Assembly: GCA_027066965.1 (NCBI GenBank)
Contig: JAMOMT010000184.1
Span: forward strand, 1 to 5,359
Length of the DNA: 5,359 nt
Reading direction: 5' to 3'
Origin: Archaeoglobaceae archaeon
Lineage (GTDB): Archaea; Halobacteriota; Archaeoglobi; Archaeoglobales; Archaeoglobaceae
Made by a program: the position numbers and the translations under genes. Position 1 is the stretch's first letter; every line of letters begins with the position of its first letter. Positions 1 to 4,729 of this stretch are shown in pieces. The notes below the pieces were generated by a model that was not told the origin of the DNA, did no database searches, and saw nothing but the letters and a program-made list of their open reading frames with translations.

Positions 1-21
1 TCTCTGGAGGAAATAGTCTAA
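1..21 (+). CDS. possible C-terminal tail of an upstream gene (partial)
   Basis: Frame 1 is open from the window edge and reads SLEEIV before a TAA at 19-21. A gene ending here would lie just upstream of hypE in the same direction, as expected if hypE is inside a hyp or hydrogenase operon. Six residues are too few to identify a family. The reading frame used by hypE is also open to the window edge, so this short tail is only the more likely of two readings. Confidence 0.3.
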   Translation, partial: SLEEIV

Positions 22-44
22 TATTGCGCGCTCCACCTTGCTTT

Positions 45-1091
45 ATGGCTGGAATAAGGAAGGTCAGAAAGGAGGACGGAGCTGGCGGAAAGTACATGCA
101 GGACTTTCTTAGGAATTTTATTCTCTCAAGGTTTAGGGGTGGTGCTGGAGAGATAAAGCTCGAAGACCTTGAGGATGGATCTGACTTTCCTGGGGGAATT
201 CTCACGACTGACTCTTACGTCGTAACTCCTCCGGTCTTCAAAGGGGGGAGCATAGGCTCTCTCGCTATCTGCGGAACATGCAATGACCTCGCCGTCATGG
301 GTGCCGAACCAGGAGTTATGTCTATGTCTCTGATAATTCAGGACGGCTTTGAAACTGAAACTCTCGAAAGAATTCTGGACGACATGAAGTACTGGAGTGA
401 AAAAGTCGGTGTGAAAGTCATCACGGGAGACACGAAGGTCGTAGAATCGAACGTAGGTATAGCCGTCAACACTTCCGGAGTGGGATTCAGGAACGAGTGG
501 CTGAACAGGAACATAGAGGTCGTGAGAGAGTATAGGGAGTATCCGTACTCGTGGGTTAGAGACTGCGGGCTGAGGGATGGAGATGCCATAGTAATTTCCG
601 GCACGATTGCCGAGCATGGAGTGGCTGTGATGTTAGAGAGAGAGGAGTTCGGGTTTGAGGTCGACATTTGCTCCGACGTGTATCCGGTCTGGTTGTTTTT
701 GAAAGATGTTCTCGGGAAAGGCGGAATTACTGCAATGAAGGACCCGACGAGGGGAGGTATAGCAGGAGTGCTGAACGAAATGGCGGAGAAGAGTGGCGTT
801 GGAATACTTGTCGAGGAAGAGAGGGTGCCTGTGAGAGATGACGTTAAGGGTTTTTGCGAGGCCTTAGGACTCGATCCAATGAGCATGGCCTGCGAAGGAA
901 GGGTGGTGATGGGAGTAATTGAGGATCTTGCGGAGGACGTGGTTAAAGAACTAAAGAGAGCAGGACAGAAAGACGCCGAAATAGTAGGCTACGCGACCTC
1001 CGAGTTCAGGGAAGTCGTGGTCGAAACTTCGATAGGTTCAAGGAAGGTTCTACCACCCCCAGTGGCTGATCCCGTGCCGAGGGTGTGTTAA
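45..1091 (+). CDS. hypE: HypE, carbamoyl dehydratase for NiFe-hydrogenase maturation
   Basis: HypE is a cytoplasmic protein that receives a carbamoyl group from HypF on its last cysteine and dehydrates it with ATP to a thiocyanate. This is the source of the cyanide ligands of the NiFe active site, passed on through HypC-HypD. The 348-residue product has the family landmarks in order: glycine-rich start DGAGG (11-15; usually HGAGG or HGSGG), TTDSYVV (54-60), NDLAVMGA (80-87), ITGDTKVVE (126-134), SGTIAEHG (185-192), DPTRGG (233-238) and the terminal PRVC (345-348) with the modified cysteine. The segment at about 149-173 looks longer than in typical HypE. I chose the ATG at 45; no Shine-Dalgarno site precedes it. 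A TTG at 24, 13 nt after GGAGG (6-10), would add seven residues and is the main alternative. Partner hyp genes are outside the window. Confidence 0.93.
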   Translation: MAGIRKVRKEDGAGGKYMQDFLRNFILSRFRGGAGEIKLEDLEDGSDFPGGILTTDSYVVTPPVFKGGSIGSLAICGTCNDLAVMGAEPGVMSMSLIIQDGFETETLERILDDMKYWSEKVGVKVITGDTKVVESNVGIAVNTSGVGFRNEWLNRNIEVVREYREYPYSWVRDCGLRDGDAIVISGTIAEHGVAVMLEREEFGFEVDICSDVYPVWLFLKDVLGKGGITAMKDPTRGGIAGVLNEMAEKSGVGILVEEERVPVRDDVKGFCEALGLDPMSMACEGRVVMGVIEDLAEDVVKELKRAGQKDAEIVGYATSEFREVVVETSIGSRKVLPPPVADPVPRVC

Positions 1092-1109
1092 CTTTAGTTT
1101 ACTATAATA

Positions 1110-1126
1110 TTTTTTGTATCAAAAAA
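1110..1126. terminator. bidirectional T-tract terminator between convergent genes
   Basis: The 42-nt gap between hypE and the convergent gene holds a perfect inverted repeat, TTTTTTG, a 3-nt loop TAT, then CAAAAAA. Each strand therefore presents a run of six T shortly after a stop codon: 19 nt past the hypE stop on the plus strand and 8 nt past the other stop on the minus strand. Archaeal RNA polymerase terminates at U-rich tracts, so this can serve both genes. The symmetry may reflect two T-tracts rather than a functional hairpin, because an all-A/T stem would be weak in a thermophile. Confidence 0.6.
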
Positions 1127-1133
1127 TTTAGGA

Positions 1134-1700
1134 TCACAGATCTCCTCTAAGAATCGAAAGAGCAAGCGACCTGTTTGACTTCAGGTCAATCGAGTAGTTG
1201 TCCCAGAACACGCATGTACCAAAAACAGCCACGTTTCCACTTTTTGCGGCAAAAACGTCCTTCCCCTTTACTATTTCTTCTCCTCCCCTCACGGGAGCGG
1301 AACACGGCATTATAACTTCCTTTCCCTTCCACAGTCCTACGGGAAACATTGGATCCCCAATGTTGTTCTCCTCATCAACTATAACCGAGTTCTCCAGTCT
1401 AAGTCCGAACTCTTCTGCAACCCTGTTTACGTTTTCAGCTACGCCATCGACGTTCGAGTAGTAAGCTAACAGCACAACCTTTCTGCTGTTACTCAGCTCC
1501 ACTATCTTTTCGACTTCTTTTCTCGAAAATTTGATTTCCGGGTAGTTGAACACGATTACGTCGTAGTCTTTGAGTTTCTCGAAGTCCTCCACTTGGTCGA
1601 CCTTTATACCCTCCTCTTCAGCGTACTTCCTGAGCTTGGAGAAGTAATAGTAGTCGTTTATCAGGAACTCTCCGTGAGACGCGTCCCAAGCGACTTTCAT
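1134..1700 (-). CDS. uncharacterised protein, possible GATase-like/DUF4350-like fold
   Basis: The 188-residue product has no signal peptide or membrane segment and is rich in charged residues, so it is probably cytoplasmic. I do not recognise a named family. The pattern resembles class I glutamine-amidotransferase-like domains of the DUF4350/GIFT type: an N-terminal strand with a DASHGEF motif (6-12), a YDVIVFNYP strand (46-54) followed by FSRKEVEKIVE, a VVLLAYYSN strand (75-83), an N-x-V-x-x-x-FG segment (90-99), and a late strand AVFGTCVFWDN (158-168) before NRSLALSIL. A cysteine at 133 follows a short strand, but no clear nucleophile-His-Glu triad is visible, so it may not be an enzyme. 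The ATG at 1700 starts at the conserved-looking MKVAWD and sits 27 nt from a TATA-like box; a TTG at 1724 would add eight residues. It is transcribed alone, convergent with hypE. The protein call is firm, the fold is inferred. Confidence 0.8.
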   Translation of the reverse strand: MKVAWDASHGEFLINDYYYFSKLRKYAEEEGIKVDQVEDFEKLKDYDVIVFNYPEIKFSRKEVEKIVELSNSRKVVLLAYYSNVDGVAENVNRVAEEFGLRLENSVIVDEENNIGDPMFPVGLWKGKEVIMPCSAPVRGGEEIVKGKDVFAAKSGNVAVFGTCVFWDNYSIDLKSNRSLALSILRGDL

Positions 1701-1722
1701 GTACTCAATAAAATAATAACGC

Positions 1723-1737
1723 AAAATAATACTTTCG
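1723..1737 (-). promoter_or_regulatory. TATA/BRE promoter of the gene at 1134-1700, probably leaderless
   Basis: Read on the minus strand, CGAAAGT is followed by ATTATTTT. This fits a purine-rich BRE next to a TATA box centred about 27 nt from the ATG at 1700. That spacing would put the transcription start at or next to the start codon, giving a leaderless mRNA, which agrees with the lack of a good Shine-Dalgarno site. Confidence 0.4.
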
Positions 1738-1771
1738 CCACTCTTTTTGACTCCTAGTTTTTAGCCCGAAT

Positions 1772-1795
1772 CTAATAAACGCAAACGTTAAACTA
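1772..1795 (+). promoter_or_regulatory. candidate promoter of the TatD-like/dCMP deaminase unit
   Basis: Two A/T-rich boxes could serve the plus-strand unit. CTAATAAA (1772-1779) would give a leader of roughly 14 nt. TTAAACTA (1788-1795), preceded by GCAAAC, lies about 26 nt from the ATG and would give a leaderless transcript. No convincing Shine-Dalgarno site precedes the ATG at 1816, which slightly favours the second. The sequence does not decide between them. Confidence 0.35.
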
Positions 1796-1815
1796 CTTCC
1801 TGAGTTCATTGAAGC

Positions 1816-2562
1816 ATGGAGTGTTTTGATACCCACATGCACTCCGAGGGGAAGGGGATTACCGAACTCAGGAAGATGGCCGAAAACGGAATAAAGAAGG
1901 CCGTAAGCTGTGCGTACTATCCCGTAACTCCTTCCCACAGCTCGACCCTCGTTGACATGTTCAGAAAGCTCAGCACGTTTGAGGTTGAGAGGGGGGAGAA
2001 GGCGGGCATCGAAATCGTTCCGGCAGTTGGAGTTCACCCAAGGTGCATATGTAACGGATGGGAGGACGCTCTTGGCTGGGTGGAGGAGAACGCGAGGGTG
2101 ATTGGAGAAATAGGTCTTGAAACTGCGAGCGACGTGGAAGTTGAGGTTCTGTTCGCTCAGCTAAAGCTTGCGAGCAAACTTGACCTGCCTTGTATAGTGC
2201 ACACCCCGAGGAAGAACAAGGTAGAGGTTACGGAGAAAATTCTTGAAGTCGTCAAGAAGTCGGGAATTGGCGAAAGTTTAGTCGTAATAGACCACGCAAC
2301 TCACGAAACTGCTGGTAGGATCCTCGAAGAAGGCTACTGGTGCGGTTTGACAGTTCAACCGGGTAAGATTAGCGTTGATGAGGCAGTTTCGATAGTTGAG
2401 AAGTATGGGTTCGAAATGTTCGTCCTCAACAGTGACACCGGCTTCAACGACTGGGAGATGCTGACGGTTGCCGAAACAGTAAAGGCGCTCGAAGAGAAGT
2501 TCGACAAGAACGAAGTGAAAAAGGTAGCAATGGAGAACGGAAGAAAGCTGTTCAGGGTGTAA
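1816..2562 (+). CDS. TatD-family metal-dependent hydrolase (archaeal, COG1099-like)
   Basis: This is a 248-residue TIM-barrel amidohydrolase of the TatD type, complete in length. The metal-binding pattern is intact: D5-T-H7-M-H9 at the start, GVHP (72-75), GEIGLE with E98 (97-102), H129 in IVHTPRK, H160 in VIDH (157-160) and D207 in LNSD (204-207). Characterised TatD proteins are Mg-dependent DNases, but the archaeal branch with IVHTPRKNK and GLTVQPGK segments, which I associate with COG1099, has no settled substrate, so general phosphoesterase or hydrolase activity is all that can be said. No secretion signal is present; it should be cytoplasmic. Its stop is 6 nt before the dCMP deaminase start, so the two are probably co-transcribed, hinting at a nucleic-acid or nucleotide role. 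The start is firm because the metal motif follows directly. Confidence 0.85.
   Translation: MECFDTHMHSEGKGITELRKMAENGIKKAVSCAYYPVTPSHSSTLVDMFRKLSTFEVERGEKAGIEIVPAVGVHPRCICNGWEDALGWVEENARVIGEIGLETASDVEVEVLFAQLKLASKLDLPCIVHTPRKNKVEVTEKILEVVKKSGIGESLVVIDHATHETAGRILEEGYWCGLTVQPGKISVDEAVSIVEKYGFEMFVLNSDTGFNDWEMLTVAETVKALEEKFDKNEVKKVAMENGRKLFRV
2555..2559 (+). promoter_or_regulatory. ribosome binding site for dCMP deaminase inside the upstream gene
   Basis: GGGTG lies within the last codons of the TatD-like gene and ends 9 nt before the ATG at 2569. It matches the GGTG core of the archaeal Shine-Dalgarno sequence. It supports that ATG as the start and translation from a shared mRNA. Confidence 0.5.
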
Positions 2563-2568
2563 TGTTGT

Positions 2569-3075
2569 ATGGACAGGCCCGACCTCGACTCATACTTCAT
2601 GGAAATTGCGAGAGTCGTCGCAACTCGCTCTACGTGTCTCAGGCAGAAGGTGGGGGCTGTGATAGTCAAGGACAAGAGGATACTTGCTACTGGTTACAAT
2701 GGAGCTCCAGCTGGCTTGCCTCACTGCGAGGAAGTAGGGTGTTTGAGGGAGAAGTTAAACGTCCCTTCTGGTGAGAGACACGAGCTTTGCAGGGCGGTCC
2801 ATGCAGAGCAGAACGCGATAATTCAGGCTGCCGTTCACGGAGTGAGCATTGCTGGGGGCACTCTCTACACAACTCACCAGCCGTGCATAATGTGTGCGAA
2901 GATGATAATAAATGCTGGAATAAAGAGAGTCGTTTACGGTAAAAAGTACGCGGACGAGAGAGGCCTTGAGTTTCTGAGAGAGGCGGGTATAGAGGTTGTT
3001 TACCTTCCTTACAAAAACGGGACTTCGGAAGAACAGAATCCAGATAAACCCGAAGGTGAAGAGGATAAAAAGTAG
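2569..3075 (+). CDS. dCMP deaminase (ComEB-like)
   Basis: The product converts dCMP to dUMP, the substrate of thymidylate synthase, in the cytosol. At 168 residues it is a usual size for the family. The zinc-dependent cytidine/deoxycytidylate deaminase signature is complete: HAEQN (78-82) with zinc ligand H78 and catalytic E80, and PCIMC (105-109) with zinc ligands C106 and C109. The substrate-side motif TGYNGAPAGLPHC (41-53) and the segment GCLRE (57-61) followed by GERHELCRAVHAEQN separate dCMP deaminases from free cytidine or tRNA deaminases. The last 20 residues are a charged tail, rich in Glu, Asp and Lys, that probably lies outside the fold. It follows the TatD-like gene by 6 nt and appears to share its promoter. 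It ends 24 nt from the convergent aroA' gene. Confidence 0.92.
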   Translation: MDRPDLDSYFMEIARVVATRSTCLRQKVGAVIVKDKRILATGYNGAPAGLPHCEEVGCLREKLNVPSGERHELCRAVHAEQNAIIQAAVHGVSIAGGTLYTTHQPCIMCAKMIINAGIKRVVYGKKYADERGLEFLREAGIEVVYLPYKNGTSEEQNPDKPEGEEDKK

Positions 3076-3076
3076 C

Positions 3077-3116
3077 TCCTGAAAATCCTGCTCAGCCTCT
3101 CAGGTTGACTTCAGGA
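3077..3116. repeat. nested inverted repeat at the convergent dCMP deaminase/aroA' ends
   Basis: TCCTGAA (3077-3083) and TTCAGGA (3110-3116) are a perfect 7-bp inverted repeat around a 26-nt spacer, with an inner CCTG/CAGG pair (3087-3090, 3101-3104). It spans the 24-nt gap between the two stop codons and the last codons of aroA'. It could form a stem that ends transcription or stabilises 3' ends. No T-run accompanies it, so a terminator role is only a possibility. Confidence 0.3.
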
Positions 3117-3900
3117 ACTCTAGGGCTTCCTTAGCGCTTGCGTTCTCGTGAACGATCATCGATATCGCTTTCGTCATCTTCGTCGGATCCTCAGCCTGAA
3201 AGATGTTCCTACCTATCGCCACTCCTCTCGCTCCACCATCCATTGCCATTTCTACCATCCTTAGTAGGTCTTCTTCGCTCTTCATTTTTGGCCCTCCAGC
3301 AACGACCACTGGCACCGGACAACCTCTGGTAACTCTCCTGAACGACTCCACATCTCCGGTAAAGTTCGTCTTGACTATGTCTGCTCCAAGCTCAGCTCCA
3401 ACTCTCGCAGCAAGAGCAACTGCTTTCTCGTCGAATTGGTTTATTCCCTCTCCTCTCGGGTACATCATAGCAAGCAGAGGCATTCCCCACTCCTTACATG
3501 TCTTGCTAACCTCGCCGAGTATTCTTATCTGCTGGGCCTCGGTCCTACTGCCAACGTTTATGTGAACACTCACGGCATCGGCCCCAAGCTTTATCGCCTC
3601 TTCCACCGTGCAGACGAGAACTTTTTCGTTTGGATCGGGGCTTAAAGATGTAGAACCGCTCATATGGACTATCAGCCCGACGTCTTTTCCGTAGCCTCTG
3701 TGTCCGAAGGGAACTATTCCCTTGTGGATTACAACAGCGTTTGCACCACCTTCAGCAACCGCGTTTATCGTCTTTGGCATGTCCTCTATCCCTGCTATCG
3801 GACCCATCGACAGGCCGTGATCCATCGGAACGATTACGGTGTTTCCACTGTTCCTGTCTATGATCCTCTCTATCCTTATCCTCTTACCTACGTCGCTCAT
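3100..3900 (-). CDS. aroA': AroA', 2-amino-3,7-dideoxy-D-threo-hept-6-ulosonate (ADH) synthase
   Basis: ADH synthase performs the first step of the alternative archaeal route to 3-dehydroquinate, joining a 6-deoxy-5-ketofructose phosphate-derived unit to L-aspartate semialdehyde. It thus feeds aromatic amino acid synthesis. The 266-residue protein is a class I aldolase of the DhnA/FbaB type and matches recalled Methanocaldococcus MJ0400 nearly throughout: VPMDHG with D27 and H28, HRGYGKDVGLIVHMSGST, MMYPRG with Y147, ADIVKT with the Schiff-base lysine K177, VAGGPK, and GRNIFQ (230-235). Archaeal fructose-bisphosphate aldolases share the lysine and PRG motifs but differ in the N-terminal segments, so ADH synthase is preferred, with aldolase activity as the alternative. 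I chose ATG 3900 because AGGAGG lies 6 nt upstream; an in-frame GTG at 3921 would add seven residues. The usual partner, 3-dehydroquinate synthase II, is not in the window. Confidence 0.88.
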   Translation of the reverse strand: MSDVGKRIRIERIIDRNSGNTVIVPMDHGLSMGPIAGIEDMPKTINAVAEGGANAVVIHKGIVPFGHRGYGKDVGLIVHMSGSTSLSPDPNEKVLVCTVEEAIKLGADAVSVHINVGSRTEAQQIRILGEVSKTCKEWGMPLLAMMYPRGEGINQFDEKAVALAARVGAELGADIVKTNFTGDVESFRRVTRGCPVPVVVAGGPKMKSEEDLLRMVEMAMDGGARGVAIGRNIFQAEDPTKMTKAISMIVHENASAKEALEFLKST

Positions 3901-3906
3901 ATCGAT

Positions 3907-3912
3907 CCTCCT
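3907..3912 (-). promoter_or_regulatory. strong Shine-Dalgarno site that decides the aroA' start
   Basis: AGGAGG on the minus strand, spaced 6 nt from the ATG at 3900, is a near-perfect anti-16S match. It argues for the ATG rather than the GTG seven codons upstream, for which the site would lie inside the coding sequence. Confidence 0.75.
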
Positions 3913-3942
3913 GTTTGACACATTGACTCACAGTAGCAAGGG

Positions 3943-3950
3943 ATTATAAA
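3943..3950 (-). promoter_or_regulatory. TATA box of aroA'
   Basis: TTTATAAT on the minus strand, preceded by GATAAC as a possible BRE, lies in the 59-nt gap after the AMMECR1 stop. Its spacing predicts a transcription start near 3920, giving a leader of about 20 nt that contains the AGGAGG site. aroA' therefore appears to have its own promoter instead of relying on read-through from AMMECR1. Confidence 0.6.
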
Positions 3951-3959
3951 GTTATCGCA

Positions 3960-4553
3960 TCACTTGAGCTCAACCTCTACGACCTCTCCTTTCGGTTCTG
4001 TTTCCTTGAATATCTGTCCCTCGAACCTGTAAACTTCAGCCCCAGAAAGCCAACAGTCTGGAGGAAGTCCAGCTTTCATGCAGGTTTCGCTAAGGAAGCT
4101 CTCCGCGTCAAGATTTAGCTCCACAGCCACTTGGGGTAACAGCAAACCTGAGTACGGCCCCATCTGTACTATTAGCCCGTGCCTTCCTATTTCGACGTAC
4201 TTGGGAATGTCCGTGGGTTTGGCCTCTATCTTCTCCGGCGGAGTCAGAACAGTCACCTCGACGCATATATCGTCCATCTCTTCAAGCCTCACTCTGGGAA
4301 ACCTCGGATCTTGAGTTGCAGCAGCTATGGCCGACTCTATTATCGCCTCGTCTAGCCTTTTTACTGGATAAGGGAAGCCAATACAACCTCTCAGCAACCC
4401 TCTTTTGGTCAGGGTCGTGAAAACACCCCTCTTTTCTGCAAAAACTCCTGAGAACCTCTCCTGAATGACTTTGCCTTCAGCGAGATATATCTCTATGGCT
4501 GCTCTTGCGAGCTTTACGGCCACCTCTCCTTCTTCTTTTGTGAGCAGTTTCAT
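3960..4553 (-). CDS. AMMECR1 domain protein (AmmeMemoRadiSam system protein A family)
   Basis: This 197-residue protein consists of a single AMMECR1 domain and aligns from memory along its whole length with Pyrococcus PH0010. Visible hallmarks are LRGCIG (54-59), the most conserved motif of the family, then DPRFP (82-86), EVTVLTPPE (99-107), GRHGLIV (123-129), SGLLLPQVAVE (135-145) and CMKAGLPPDCW (158-168). The biochemical role is unknown; a catalytic or metal role for the motif cysteine has been suggested for the family. In many prokaryotes the gene is linked with a Memo-like protein and a radical SAM protein, but neither is here. No signal peptide or membrane segment is seen. The start is uncertain: ATG 4553 has GGAG only 3 nt upstream, and GTG 4562 would add three residues. 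The next gene, aroA', has its own TATA box. Confidence 0.9.
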   Translation of the reverse strand: MKLLTKEEGEVAVKLARAAIEIYLAEGKVIQERFSGVFAEKRGVFTTLTKRGLLRGCIGFPYPVKRLDEAIIESAIAAATQDPRFPRVRLEEMDDICVEVTVLTPPEKIEAKPTDIPKYVEIGRHGLIVQMGPYSGLLLPQVAVELNLDAESFLSETCMKAGLPPDCWLSGAEVYRFEGQIFKETEPKGEVVEVELK

Positions 4554-4576
4554 GTTCTCCACTCAACGCTTGAGGT

Positions 4577-4599
4577 AATAACGTTTGGGTCGAGTTATT
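4577..4599. repeat. inverted repeat in the AMMECR1/argF divergent region
   Basis: AATAAC (4577-4582) and GTTATT (4594-4599) are a perfect 6-bp inverted repeat with an 11-nt spacer, so the half-site centres are 17 nt apart. It lies 24 nt upstream of the AMMECR1 ATG, where a minus-strand promoter or operator would sit. The arms are short and A/T-rich, so chance is a real explanation. Confidence 0.25.
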
Positions 4600-4640
4600 C
4601 GTCTGACCGGGGTATGTAATCAGGCAGAACAGTAAGCCAA

Positions 4641-4710
4641 AGATAAATCTCTTCGGTAAGCTGGAAATGGTAAAAACGGTAAAGGCTAAAAGACAGAAAG
4701 GTTCTAAAAT
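4641..4710 (+). promoter_or_regulatory. candidate argF promoter region
   Basis: Two TATA-like boxes precede argF. AGATAAAT (4641-4648) would start a transcript near 4670 with a leader of about 60 nt. TCTAAAAT (4703-4710), with AGAAAG upstream as a possible BRE, is about 24 nt from the ATG at 4730 and would give a nearly leaderless mRNA, although a Shine-Dalgarno site is present. Three copies of GGTAA (4655, 4669, 4678) lie between them with irregular spacing. No recognised arginine operator is visible. Confidence 0.35.
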
Positions 4711-4720
4711 TTCAGAGCGG

Positions 4721-4726
4721 GGTGGA
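4721..4726 (+). promoter_or_regulatory. ribosome binding site supporting the argF start
   Basis: GGTGGA ends 3 nt before the ATG at 4730, and its GGTG core is spaced 5 nt from it, matching the archaeal Shine-Dalgarno core. It favours this ATG over the in-frame ATG at 4667. Confidence 0.5.
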
Positions 4727-4729
4727 GCA

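Noticed and set aside
338..886. Long minus-strand open frame (182 codons) inside hypE
   Set aside because: It is antisense to a well-supported hypE, has low-complexity Ser/Thr/Pro-rich translation typical of shadow frames, and shows no recognisable domain.
3203..3565. Plus-strand open frame (120 codons) opposite aroA'
   Set aside because: The minus-strand frame encodes a full ADH synthase with intact active-site residues; the opposite frame has no ribosome site or domain and is a shadow.
4655..4682. Three GGTAA copies in the argF leader as a regulatory or CRISPR-like repeat
   Set aside because: The units are only 5 bp, spacing is irregular (14 and 9 nt), and there are no spacers of uniform size. 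This is compatible with a purine-rich leader.
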